64,000 nt of DNA from positions 95,051,228-95,115,227 of the forward strand of contig OY720344.1 of NCBI GenBank assembly GCA_963082975.1. Reading direction: 5' to 3'. The notes under the pieces are model-generated. The model made no database searches and was not told where the DNA came from. It was given only the letters and a program-made list of their open reading frames with translations. The position numbers and the translations under genes are program-made. Origin of the DNA: Labia minor (lineage: Eukaryota > Arthropoda > Insecta > Dermaptera > Spongiphoridae). Below, piece by piece: positions 33,966 through 45,861 of the stretch. Positions within the stretch are counted from its first letter, which is position 1, and each line of letters begins with the position of its first letter.

Positions 33966-34369
33966 TACCTCTTTCCAACGTGACTAGAAAGACTGTGAGA
34001 GTTATTGGTTCCATTATTGAAATTCGTATATATATAAAGTACTTTTACATATAAATAAGTACTTTTTGTCATCCTTGAATTATATTACAAATTTAATATT
34101 ATATATGATAATATTATAAATTCAAATTCAAAAATTATATAAGAAACATAAAGTTTTTAGAGAGAATATGTAATGATAATTTATTAAATTTTTTAATATC
34201 AATGCCTAATAGATTTAAAATTATTTTAAAAAAACAAACAAATACAAAATTATAATAAGGATTTTGATCATGGTCATATTAATATAAAATATAATTTTAA
34301 CACTAATTCAAGTATGTTCTTATATACTTAATTTATACCTATTATATTGTATATATTGTATTATGATAT

Positions 34370-34371
<2 letters not shown>

Positions 34372-34409
<38 letters not shown>
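34372..34409. repeat. TA microsatellite
   Basis: A pure TA run of about 38 bp in the last intron. Similar runs are at 42599-42633, 56285-56323 and 63491-63529. Confidence 0.9.
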
Positions 34410-34412
<3 letters not shown>

Positions 34413-34864
34413 AGAATGAATTGGCATTAATTAAATGATTTAATAATTTAGAATAAAATCTCTATTAATTGGTCTTTTTATTTCTATTTTAAAAATTTGT
34501 CACATCTTTATAGTGATAATTAATTTTTCTTTGTTGTTTAATAAATATTACTTGTTTATTTTATAACTTTTAGAAAATTTGTAAATTATTTTGATTTACG
34601 TAACATCATGAAAATACATAATTTCCGTCGTATGTATTTATGTATATGATGTCTGTAACATTATGAAGTAAGTTACAAATTCAGTTTAAACTTAAATTGC
34701 AATCACCGTTTGCAACGGGTTTGTCTAGTTAGAAATAATTACTAAATTAAAATTAAAATATACCATAATGTTATTATCAGTAAATTTAAAATATCAAAGG
34801 ATTTTAAAAATGAAAACAGCAATGATTCAAGTGATTTAGTAATTTGACTTTAGAAAACATTTTA

Positions 34865-35955
34865 TCTTATCTTATTATGCTAGCTAAAATTGTTTCTATA
34901 TATATATATAGCCATGGGTTCTCAAAAACCGCTCTAACGATTTTTTTCAAATTCACACTAGATATAGTATTTATAAAGAAAAATTAAGTTTTATTGATCA
35001 TATCTCTTGAAACATACACATCTTCATTATTTATTTCTTAATTTAAAATTATATATGGGTGACGTCAAAAGTGGCATCCATTTTTATTTTTTAACTGAAA
35101 TTGTATTAATATTTTTTTTTTATTTAAAATATTTTAAAATTTATTATTTAATTTCGAAATAAAATTAAAAATATTTATTTTTAATAAAATATATATATAT
35201 ATTTATTAATCTCTCTCAAAAAAAAATAAACAAAAACAACAAATACGGTTTAGTAATTGGCTTGAATAGATAGTAAAAAAATGTCATTTTTATTATCTTA
35301 ATATATTGGTCCAGTGGTTAGAATGACTTTTTGACGAGTGGACTTCGAAGGATCGAATCTCGCCGCGTCGATATTTTAAAATAAAATTAATAAATTTGTT
35401 ATTTTTTTTTTTATCTATTTTCATGTTTATTTTTTAATAAATTACTATTTTATATATATTTATTCATTGTTCTTTTATTAAATTTAATATTTATTAATAT
35501 TATTTATTATTAATTTATATATGGATGACATATGACATTCATATTGAAATTTGACTCCCGCCTTTTTTTAAAAGATATTGTATTAATATTTTTTTTATAT
35601 TTAAAATATTTTAAAATTGTTTATTTAATTTCGAAATAAAATTAAAAATATATATTTTAATAATATTTTATAATTATAAATTACGATATATATTTATCAT
35701 TCTTCCAATAAAAAAAAATATTCATGCACTTAGAAAAATACCTAATAATACATATTTATGTATTATTGAGGACCCCAAGTTCCATTCATTTTAATCAGAT
35801 TGATGCAATGATGCAACATTTAATAATTGTAATAAATAATTAAAGAATTGTATATCAGCTCGGTGTCCCAAGTATTAATATTATCAGTCAAACCCAATAA
35901 TAATGAATTATTTTTTTTTAACTTAATTACCGAGCCGAGGCTCGGGGTCCCGGTA
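34865..35955 (+). repeat. Helitron-like element, about 1.1 kb
   Basis: Starts A|TCTTATTATGCTAGC-type (34865, TCTTATCTTATTATGCTAGC) followed by AAAATTG and a TA stretch. It ends with the double-hairpin module (CCGAGCCGAGGCTCGG then GGTCCCGGTA) near 35955. The interior contains a tRNA-like segment (35305-35375) and two similar AT-rich blocks (35085-35165 and 35555-35645, both with ATTGTATTAATATTTTTTT) that suggest internal duplication. The terminal CTRR is not preserved (TATGAT here). Confidence 0.55.
35307..35361 (+). ncRNA. tRNA-like segment with A and B boxes (SINE head or tRNA pseudogene)
   Basis: TGGTCCAGTGG (35307-35317) fits an RNA polymerase III A box, and GGATCGAATCTC (35350-35361) resembles a B box at normal tRNA spacing. 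The stems are imperfect and it is embedded in a Helitron-like repeat, so I read it as a captured tRNA or SINE head rather than a functional tRNA gene. Confidence 0.45.
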
Positions 35956-36596
35956 TGATCTTAATATATTGTCAGAATTAGATAAATAATGTAGAGAGAA
36001 AAAAATATTTAAAAATAGATATTTATTTAAATGAAATAAAATTATTTAATTTACAGAATGAAAATGTCTATAATAATGTCTAAACATTTTTTCTTTATAA
36101 TTTTACATTATAATAATACTAATTACAGTAGTTATAATATATGGGGAATTTTCAACTTTGACTGCCGATTTGACCATGTTCCCAAACGAATTTTAAAAAA
36201 CCAAGAATACTTTACTATTACACATTTTAAGCTCTAATCGAATCCAAAATCAAAATTTAAAAAATCGAAAAACAGACACACAGATATATAGATTTTATAA
36301 ATGAACATTTATACAATTTATTTTAATTAATTTGAAACATTTTAGGAAACAAATTTTTAATGGGTCATTTTTAGAAATCCCATTTAACAATTATAATAAA
36401 TAATTAAAAAATTGTAAAATTTTTAAAGTATATAAAAATAAATTGTATAAATTGGTTAAAGGGTCGAGTAATAGTTCGGTGTCCCAGGTATATATTTTAT
36501 ATTAACACGCCTACTTTTCTGTATAATAAAGTTATAAAGAATAATATTTTAATTTTTATATAACCAAGAAATCATTTTTTCACTTAAAATATAGTT

Positions 36597-36678
36597 GTAA
36601 AGCCCAAATCTCTGATCCATATAACATCATCGACTGGGCCGCTATCTTAAGGAGTCTTCTCTTGCTCTGATTAGGGCC
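36597..36678 (-). pseudogene. Non-LTR reverse transcriptase fragment
   Basis: Minus strand reads GPNQSKRRLLKIAAQSMMLY then GSEIWAL, the 'G....KRRLL..V..S.LLYGSE.WA' block that follows the RT palm in R1/LOA/I-type elements. Only about 27 codons remain. It may belong to the same family as the remnant at 1-312, which covers a more C-terminal region. Confidence 0.7.
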
Positions 36679-37221
36679 ACCGGTATTTGCCATTTGTCTC
36701 GAAAAAATAATATTAAATTATATATAAATTTAAAAATTAGAATATTTGAATTTGTTTAAATTTTAACACATGTAATCAATCATATGCATAAAGAATAGAA
36801 AATTTTGAAAATCAACTTGGTATTAAATTCAGAAAAAAAAATACTGATATATAGAATATATCGACTATTCGAATATAATTGAAACTCTTTCTCTCCCTCT
36901 ATTTTAAATTTTAAAAAAGGGAGTGTTAAGACATTATTTTGCCTTATGTAACATGGATGGTTAAATGAATTGGGCTCCCTACCTCCCTGAGAAATTCCCA
37001 CTAAAAATGTTTATAATATTTTAGTTTATTAAATCAAACTATTATTTTTTATTTCAAATTTTTAATGTTAATACAATAATTTTTATTTTATAATCTATAA
37101 AATAATTTAATTATTTTAAAAAACGGCGGTGTTCAATTACAATTTTTTTACTCTCTACTGACTGTTCATTTCATAACTGAAAATAGTGTCGAATAGAAAT
37201 AGACGATATTACTTGGATTAA

Positions 37222-37473
37222 TCTTATTATGCTAGCTAAAATTGTTTGTTTGTATTATTGAGGATTCCAGTTCAATTCATTTTAATCAGATTGATGCAAT
37301 GATGCAACATTTAATAATTGTAATAAATAATTAAAGAATTGTATATTAATATTTTTTAAAGGGTCGAGCGAGAGCTCGGTATCCCAGGTATTAATATTAC
37401 CAGCCAAACCCAATAATAATGAATCATTTTTTTTAACTTAAGTACCGAGCCGAGGCTCGGGGTCCCGGTACTA
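37222..37473 (+). mobile_element. Short non-autonomous Helitron-like element (252 bp)
   Basis: Starts A|TCTTATTATGCTAGC at 37222 and ends with the two-hairpin module: GAGCGAGAGCTC, then CCGAGCCGAGGCTCGG, then GGTCCCGGTACTA followed by T. It is the shortest copy containing both ends, so it helps define the family: the same 5' end appears at 25716 and 34865, and the same 3' module at 4797 and 35955. The final CTRR is CTAT rather than CTAG. Confidence 0.65.
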
Positions 37474-37944
37474 TAAATATATACGTTGTATATTTATATA
37501 AAATTATTATTAATGTATACCTAAATCTTTATATATAAATGTATTTTTAGAGTAATTAAATAATTTTATAAAATAATAAAAATTATATATTTAAGAATAT
37601 TGATGATTTTTCAGAAATCAGTATTAATTTTTTATCTGTATGATTTCATAAGTTGCTTCATGATATGAGATATATTGCAATTTCAGAATTTTATTTTTTT
37701 ATTTTAATTAAATATTAATAAAATACATTATCTTAATCTTATTGTTTATTTTTTTTTTAATTTTTTTAAAGATTTTTTTCATTAAATTTTTGTCTATAAA
37801 TTGTATCATGAATGAAAATTGCTTATGCTATATTCTCTTTTACCTCGATTGTTAATTGCGAACAGTCAATTATAGAAATTCTAGACTCGTTTATGTTTTC
37901 TCCATTGTCTGGGCCTTATTTTATTTTTTTTTTTTTTAATTTTT

Positions 37945-38185
37945 TTGGCGGGTAAGTCAGCTTTAAGGCGGGTGCATCGGAATGCAGCTGACTGGCCACA
38001 GTCAAAAGTGCATTTGACTTTCGAGACAAGGCCATCGACCCAGAAGGGCAGACAGGCACAGACACATATTCTTTTCTATCAGTCCCTCCTTCAACCCCCT
38101 TTGTCCCCTTCCCGACCAGAAAACTCAATCAAGTTTGCCAAATATTCTAAAATGAACCGCCAGGCAGGTTTTCGACATTAGAATA
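37945..38185. other. GC-richer island in the last intron
   Basis: From GGCGGGTAAGTCAGC through ATCGACCCAGAAGGGCAGAC to GAACCGCCAGGCAGG the composition is far from the AT-rich background. Both strands have ~70-codon open frames here that look like a consequence of composition. A donor-like GGTAAGT sits at the left edge. Coding status is undecided. Confidence 0.4.
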
Positions 38186-39128
38186 AGAGAATAGATTGGG
38201 GAAACAAAAGGTGGTAGGGTGAGAGAGTAAGAAATGAAAAGACGACCAAATACTTTATATTATTTTGTCATAAATTTTTTAGGACACTTTTATAGAAATT
38301 AAATCAAAAGATTGCGATATCTTTAATGTTTTTGACACAATTAATAAATAAATGAAAATATCTTCACTGATAATTGTATTAATTTTAATTTTATATTAAA
38401 ATTTCCCAAATGGAGTATAATATATATACCTATATATATGTAAATATATAATACCTATATATAATTCATTATATATTCAAATCATGGAGGGAGTTAAAAA
38501 AATATAAAAACTCTATCTCTTTTCAAATTTTAAAAGAATGATTATTTTCTTAAATTTACATATTATCAATCAAAGTCAAAACAGTTGATTATATCAGAAG
38601 AAATAGTGTTACTTGTTAATGAAGTGTTTTAATGTGATATGTAAGTATTTATATAAATTATAGCTCTATAAAGGAATTTAATTGTATAGAAATAAAATAG
38701 AAAGCAAATGAGAACTAAATGTGCCAAAGGTTTTCGTTGTATATGAAGAAATTCATCCATAAACTTTGTCAGGCTTATAGAAAAATTATTTTTATAGTCC
38801 ATGAGAAAAACGTAATTTTATACATTTTTTATATATTTATATTATTTTTTATTATATTCTTTGATATGATTAATGTAATTAAAATTCGAGTCACGCTTAA
38901 TTACAATCCCTCAACAGAACTGTAATAAATAACTTAATTATTAGTTTATTTTTTTATTGTATAAACCATTGTTACTAAGTTTTGGTTTGAAGAAGACTTA
39001 ATTCTTTCTTTTATTTTTGATTAAAAATGAAATTAATTATTGATATAAATGATGAGTCTTCTGTTTAGGTTTACGAGTTGAATTTCGAGTTTCAAGTTAC
39101 TTGATCGAGATTCTGTCCAGAGTAGAAA

Positions 39129-39461
39129 ATAAGAGGGAGAAAAAAAACTGTCGAGAGAGTAGAGATTCAAGCTCATAGTTCATTGTGTTTACAAATAAAA
39201 AACATTGTAAAAGAAAATCATCCAGATGAAGCGGCAGCTAATAAGGATATTAATTTATTGGATGATGCTATAACTCGTGCCATAACAGTGTGTTAAAAGT
39301 ATTCAAAATCAGGTGCCGATTACAAAGTTCTTTTTAGAGAAAAGCTAGAGGTGTGAACCAAAATTATCAAAACATTTAGTAATATAGAGAGTGAATTGTG
39401 TTTTGTGACTTTTGTGTGTTCTACTGAGATACATCAGATTGAAGTAGATTGTAGCGACTAA
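39129..39461 (+). pseudogene. Degraded coding sequence of unknown origin
   Basis: A plus-strand frame is open for most of 111 codons with two internal stops. It contains NHPDEAAANKDINLLDDAI and, after the first stop, KYSKSGADYKVLFREKLEV, then IESELCFVTFVCSTEIHQ, closing at TAA 39459-39461. The residue mix (Asp, Glu, Ala, Leu) differs from chance AT-rich translation, which is Lys/Asn/Ile/Phe-rich. I do not recognise the family. A processed pseudogene or a retroelement fragment are both possible. Confidence 0.35.
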
Positions 39462-39540
39462 CCCTCTCCCCGACAAGGCATCACAATGATTTTTATATAA
39501 AATCCGATAAAAAAAGCAATTGTTTTAATATTTTATATAT

Positions 39541-40156
39541 GTTGTAGGCAAATGGCAATTTTAGGAAAATAGCAGTTGCCTAGGCAAAAGTCATTTGTCT
39601 GGTAAAATATCTTCAACTTCATTTCAATTTGAATAGGAAAATATAATTTACCTAGATAAAAGCCATTTAGGTAAATCTTTGTGGTGCAAATAGCTTTAAC
39701 TATTATTTCATTTCAATTTGACTAGTAAAATAGCTCAAAAAATGTCGGATATTTATGATGACAGTTGAACAGAAAAAATACTCAAATATGATTTATTTTT
39801 AAAAAAATCTTTTAGTCAATTAAAACAATTTAATAAGGAAACGAATATTTAAAAAAAAGATGTAAACAAAATAATTTAATAAATAATTAAAGTAAAATCT
39901 CTGCCATTGTGGCTCTGCAAAATTATTGTTATGGCAAGCTGAAGTTGGAAAAATATACAATATAGAGCAAAAATTTTTTTGAATAATTTCGTTATTGGCT
40001 ACTGTAATAGTTTAAGCAATTTGCCCACCAAAGATTTAGCCAAATGATTTTTGTCTAGGCAAATGCTATTTCCCTAGCCAAACTGAAATTAAATAATAGT
40101 TCAAGCTATTTGGCCAGGCAAATGCTATTTTCCTAAAATTGCCATTTGCCTACGAC
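39541..40156. mobile_element. Unclassified DNA element with long imperfect TIRs (616 bp)
   Basis: Left end GTTGTAGGCAAATGGCAATT continuing TTAGGAAAATAGCAGTTGCC, and the inverse of the right end GTCGTAGGCAAATGGCAATT continuing TTAGGAAAATAGCATTTGCC, match over ~45 bp. Inside the ends the motifs AGGCAAATG, GCCATTTAGG and AGCCAAATG recur several times in both orientations, so subterminal repeats are prominent. Flanks are ATATAT runs, hiding any target duplication. No transposase and no superfamily recognised. Confidence 0.75.
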
Positions 40157-41924
40157 ATATATATAGTACGTTATTATGGGTATTAATAAATAATAATGTT
40201 TATTATTGGAAGTAATTTTTTTTCATAGTAATATTTTGGGTTGTGGAACAAATTAATTGCATTTACATTCATTCTTATGGAAAAACTTGTTTTGGGTTAC
40301 AAGGTTTTCGTGAAACAAGCTTTCTTCTGGAACCTATTAAACTCATAACCCTCGTGGTTGTTTTATTTGTTTATTAAATTATTTCTATTAAATTCATCTT
40401 TTCAATTAATTTTTAGCTAATAAAATTATTTCAATTTGAAGTAAAGAGTAATATCATTAACTAATAATAATAATAATAAAAATATAAAAACTTGATTAAT
40501 TTTTAAATAGATTTTTTTATTAATATTTTATGAACATTTTCAAAATAATGACACCATCAACTCAATATAGATTGCTTAAGGCAATTACTTAATCCTTAAC
40601 GTTTGAATATAAATCTATAATAATAGAAACTTAAAAAAGTTTTGAAATTTCTATTCCCAATTTTGTTGTTATAATTATTCTCTTTATTCTGTGTCGCAAT
40701 GACTTCATATTGTAAATGTACATTTATATAATGTCTTCCTTCCAAGTTTCAAATGTTTTCTCATCAGCCATTAGTATAACGTGACCCTTTTATTATTTTT
40801 TCAAATATCATGAATCTATTATCGTCCCTTAATGTCATGGATCATGCATCACATTCAAAAAATATAACTTTTCTATTATTTTATATGTAATATTATTGTG
40901 TTATTATGAACGTTAAAAATATCAAATTTAATATCAAAAATATAATTTTCTAAATTCATATTTTTGCGTAGTTTTTAATTAATAAAACATATATATTAAT
41001 TGATTTACTTATATATTTTAATTATAGAAAAAATAAAAATATAAAATATAATTCCTTTCTTACAAATCCTCTATCAACATTTAGGTATATTTGATTTATT
41101 AATTAATTACTATTAAGCCTATTCTTCCATTTTTCTATTTTATTATATAATGAAAATGGATTTATTTATTTATTTATTTATTATAATTTAAAGATTGCTG
41201 CTAATGCATTTTATCTGTCTCTTTCTCCTCTGTTTCCCTATCTCTTTCTACTATTAGAAGTGGTTTTGTCTGTCTAGACTTGAGATTTGGATCTGGCCAG
41301 GTTACAAATAAACAAAAAAAAAAAAAAAAAAAAAAATGTGCCTGGATTGAAGAGAGTTCGAGGACATTTGGAAGAGGACAACTAGCAAAAGCATTAGACC
41401 ATTTCGAGAAAGAGAATATTTTAAAATTTTAACACGAATTTTAATTAAGCTCTTAAGACAATCGAAACGATTATATTATTTTAAATGATTATTGTATTTG
41501 ATTAGTAAAGAAATTTGTATTTTATTACGACTAAATCTAAAAAAAACTACATACATTTTTTAATAAATGTATTTTAATTTCCTGATAATAATAATAATTA
41601 TTTTCATATGAATAAAAAATTATACTTATATAAATTAATTATAATTATATAATTGATTTAAAAAAATCTAATGGAAAAGGACAAATGTGTAGACCGAGGA
41701 AATTAAGAGGTGGCTCTGGTTATTCAGCGAATTTGGCTGTTACAGACAAGAACTTTCAAATTCAATAGTTCCATAGAATAAATAATAAATGGGAAGTATA
41801 TTTACTTCAATAAACACACTTCATATGAAATTGTAAATATGAATATATTTATATAAGTATATATATATATATATATAGAATAGCAATTTAAAATAATTAT
41901 AATTATAAAAAATAACGGTAATTA
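40157..41924. other. Intron, AT-rich
   Basis: AT-rich with a 22-bp poly-A run near 41316-41337 that could be a retroposed tail. No element ends or genes recognised. Confidence 0.4.
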
Positions 41925-42015
41925 TTCAAGTAAACAGATTTTCGTGGATTTGGATAATATTGTACCAGTGGGTTCCTTTTGCAATACCAAATAAACTTTT
42001 CTTATGAACTTAAGT
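41925..42015 (+). repeat. Fragment shared with the piggyBac-like MITE
   Basis: TTTTCGTGGATTTGGATAAT, then ACCAGTGGGTTCCTTTTGCA and AAATAAACTTTTCTTAT, also occur at about 45603-45690 inside the TTAA-flanked element. This is a truncated copy without terminal repeats. Confidence 0.7.
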
Positions 42016-42594
42016 CAAAATTATATAATCAATTGCTATCCAATTTATTTACAATAAAACATAAAATATTAAATATTAGTTAGCTCTAAGGCAAAATCAA
42101 ATAAATATAAATTTATCAATTAGATAGATCACCTTTAAAATAATTGTTCACAAATTTGAAAGTAAAAATATCAAATGAATCCATTAAATAAATGATATTG
42201 GAATATTTATTATTTATAATTAACAAGCCTTATACTTGACCATACATAATTTGGTTCTTATTTTTCTTTCTATCTTGGTTATTATTAATAATGAATTACA
42301 AACATTATATGTAATATACTATAATTAGGAAGATTAAGATGGGATTTGAGTGAAAGAGAAAAGATCTGTTACAATGAAACCAAGTAAAAATGAATTAGTG
42401 GGTAGATTTGGGGTAAATGTAGTAGGAAATTTAATAACTGATGGATGGATGTTGTAGCTGCGGTTAAAAACTTTCTAGTTATTTAATGAAAAAATCATAA
42501 ATTATTATAATTATATTTTATTATTGATGTCAATTTTTTAACTATTTATTAAATTCATTTGAAATTTATATATATAGAATATATATATATATAT

Positions 42595-42638
<44 letters not shown>

Positions 42639-42763
42639 TTATATTATAATTGCATATAATTATAATTATCAATTAATATTCTTTGAGATAATGGACCATT
42701 GTTAATGACAATGTTAAAGTAGATAATTTAATAGATCTAAATCATTTCTATAGACCTCTCAAA

Positions 42764-42798
<35 letters not shown>

Positions 42799-44055
42799 AT
42801 ATTTATTTTCATGTTATATAGAGGATGTCAAATAATTTATCCGCTTCAATAATCACATTGGCATTAAATACCCTCGTTGAACAACCGGATATTCAACAAT
42901 ATCCATTATATGAAAATTTGACAATTTCTCTAGAGATTTTAATATTTATTTTTCATTTGCTAATTATAATTTGCATATTTCAATGTATTATTAATGAAAA
43001 TGAATTATCATTATGAACAATAAAATAAAATATATTGAATAAAATACGTATATACTCTTACATATAAACTTTACTTGTGTATAGTAAATATAATATACGT
43101 AGAGCCTATTAGACAAATTATATCACAATTAAGGAAAACCTTCCATTCTTTTAAGATCTAAAAAAAGAAGAAACTCGAATTTAAACATAAATTTGGGTTT
43201 AAAATTAATTTATTTGTTTGATTTTGGAGATAATAATTATACCATTATTAAAATCATTTTTTATATATTAACTCAACTAATCATAAAACAAATAAATACA
43301 ATCATTTAAAATCAAATTTAGTGTTTAAATTTGAAATTCTCTATATTATTAGTTAAATTTAAAAAGAAAATTTTTCATCGAAATCATTATTAATTTCAAT
43401 TAATCGTTTTAATTCTTTAAATACATTTTGGTCTGAAATCTTTGAGAAAAATGATAAAAGGTATTTTCCGTCCAAATAACAAGACTACAAAAAAGTTGAG
43501 CTCATATAAAACTAAGAAATTTCAAAAAAATTTCTTTAAATTTATGCTTTTTAAAAAAGATCAATTTAAGATTAATTTAAAATTCTTTTGAAACCTTGTT
43601 GAAATGGAATCTGATGATATTTCTACTTAATTTTTTCCATTATAATTATATGTGTATAGGAATATATTATAATAATTATTTTAATCTTTTTTTTTATTGG
43701 TTTTATTTTTTAGAAAAAAATGAAATTAATTTTAACTGAAATTATTTTTTATTTAATAATAATCAATCATTTTTTCAAAATATATTAAATTTTTAATCTT
43801 TTTTTCAATTTTTTTGGCCCTTCTACCTGCAAAAAATTATTTCATTTCCCAAATTAAGAAACATAATAAAATATTAATATCGTAATATGAACAAACTTTT
43901 TCTAAATTTTAAATCATTATCAAATGTATTTAAATAATTGTATTATCTTTTATTATCCATATTCTTATCTCTATTTATGTTTCCAATAATTTCAGAATTT
44001 GATTTTTAAAAAATACCTAATTTAATTTACAAAAATCAACAACAACACCGCTTCA
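42016..44055. other. Intron, AT-rich
   Basis: Contains TA microsatellites (around 42572-42633 and 42779-42799). A short ATG-initiated frame at 42825-43016 is slightly unusual but has no splice context or family features. Nothing else seen. Confidence 0.4.
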
Positions 44056-44235
44056 GCCATGATATGTTGCAAACAACGGATCACATAAAATCTTAACAGT
44101 TAAGTAACATCTAAAGAGCGTCTTAATTGGACGAATGACTGCTAAAAAATCCTTTTCATCGACGTTTATAGCGAGTTCCTTTGGTGTTTGATCTGGGAAG
44201 GGTTCGATACAAAAAAAAATCAACTGCCTCTTTAG
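44056..44235 (-). pseudogene. 60-codon coding-like remnant, unknown family
   Basis: The minus strand is open between two stops and reads FFCIEPFPDQTPKELAINVD, then EKDFLAVIRPIKTLFRCYLT, then VKILCDPLFATYHG. The amino-acid mix is protein-like for such an AT-rich region. There is no start codon context and no clear splice sites. Either a fragment of an unidentified mobile-element protein or an exon-derived pseudogene. Confidence 0.35.
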
Positions 44236-45361
44236 TTAATTTTCTTGGGAGAATGAAATTGCCTTAATATTCAAGCAACTACTTGTAAAAATAAAATTAA
44301 TTTAATAAATAAAAATAAATAAAATAATAAATATAATAATCATTACAAATACGATCCGTCAATTTATCCTGCGCCCTTTTTCCGCTTGCTATAATGACCT
44401 TTGTAAAAATTACTAATAATCATGTTTCTCGTATTATTTTGCTATATTATTAATTGCACTAATCATTTTTTCTTCATCTTTTTCTACGTAAATCTATGTA
44501 TGCTTATAAAACTGCTAAAAGGCCTAAATGAAACAATTTTTTTTTATTTGATTATAAATATATATATATATATATATAACATATTAATATTATATTTTAA
44601 AATTTAAATTAAAATTAAATGCTTGCTTTTTTTCTTTTTTCAACTGGTTTTCTAATATTGAAGATTCTGTTAAAATTTTTAATCAAATAAAATTTGAGTA
44701 TATGGGGGTTTTTTGAACAAAATTGGTTTGAAGAACATCCTCGACATTTATGAAAATCTAATTTCCAAACTCATTGATTTAGAAACATTTTTTAAAAGTA
44801 TCACAATTATTTTCTAATATTAGAATTAACGATATTATTTAATAAACCAAAACAAAATAAAATAAATAAATTCAAATATTTTAAAAAATCGAATAATATA
44901 AAATATTATTATTATTATTATAAGAAGGGCAGGGATTGTGATTTATGACCGTTTTCTTCTTGAGGATGATAAAGAGCTAAAAGTAAATTAAAAGAAAATA
45001 ATTCCTTAATAACATCCTAACACCAATAACAAAGGTGAATGCCTCTGAATCCTTCCTTTCTTATTCTAATAATAATTTATATTATTTGATATATTAAAAT
45101 TATGAATTTAATTTTTTTTTTATAATTATTATAATTGCATGTGATTTCGAGTTATATAACTTAGGATTAGATTTAATAAAAGTTATTTTTTTTATTATTT
45201 TACATCAACTGATTAACATAATTATAAATAATAAAACTTTATAAAATTCTTTCATTGAAAAAATACTTAATCTAAATACATATATATATTATAAGAAGTA
45301 AAAAAATTTAAATCTAATTTTTATTATTATTATTCCCATTCAATTTTCTTGTGTTATTTAA

Positions 45362-45857
45362 CACGGTGTATTACTTTCTACTTACTTCTACGGGTTGCAG
45401 GCCAAGTAGGTAAAGTGTTGGTTTAAGCTTGGTTGAGAAATGATCTAATGTGAAGAATGACTGATCTTTGCATCTCGACAATGATACTATGGTTCAGGTC
45501 ATCTAGTTGCCGGTTGAGCTTTATGTGAATTAATCCAATTGCTGAGATGATAAGGGTCTGATAATGACTATTGAAACATTCCATTATTATTATTGATAAT
45601 TATTCAGGTAAACTCATTTTCGTGGATTTGGATAATACTTTACCAGTGGGTTCCTTTTGCAATTTCAAATAAACTTTTCTTATTAAATTTTTCCCGGCAT
45701 CTTATAGTTTTCGAGATAAAAATTATTAAAATAAAGATTTTTTTAAGTTTGATAGATTAGTATTATGAACGTCGAAATTAAGTAATGTTTTATTGATTAA
45801 TTCACTAATTATTTAAATTTTTCTTAAAAAGAAGTAAGTAAAAAGTAATACACCGTG
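45362..45857. mobile_element. piggyBac-like MITE (496 bp) flanked by TTAA
   Basis: Left end CACGGTGTATTACTTTCTAC and the inverse of the right end CACGGTGTATTACTTTTTAC match over about 27 bp (through TTACTTCT). Both are flanked by TTAA (45358-45361 and 45858-45861), the target duplication of piggyBac and a few other superfamilies. No transposase inside. The terminal triplet CAC differs from the canonical piggyBac CCC, so the superfamily is an inference from the TTAA site. Confidence 0.8.
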
Positions 45858-45861
45858 TTAA

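Noticed and set aside
42825-43016. Short ATG-initiated frame MSNNLSASIITLALNTLVEQ, preceded by an acceptor-like TTATATAG
   Set aside because: No donor site at its end and no phase-compatible extension of the host gene. The rest is Ile/Leu/Phe-rich as expected from AT-rich sequence.
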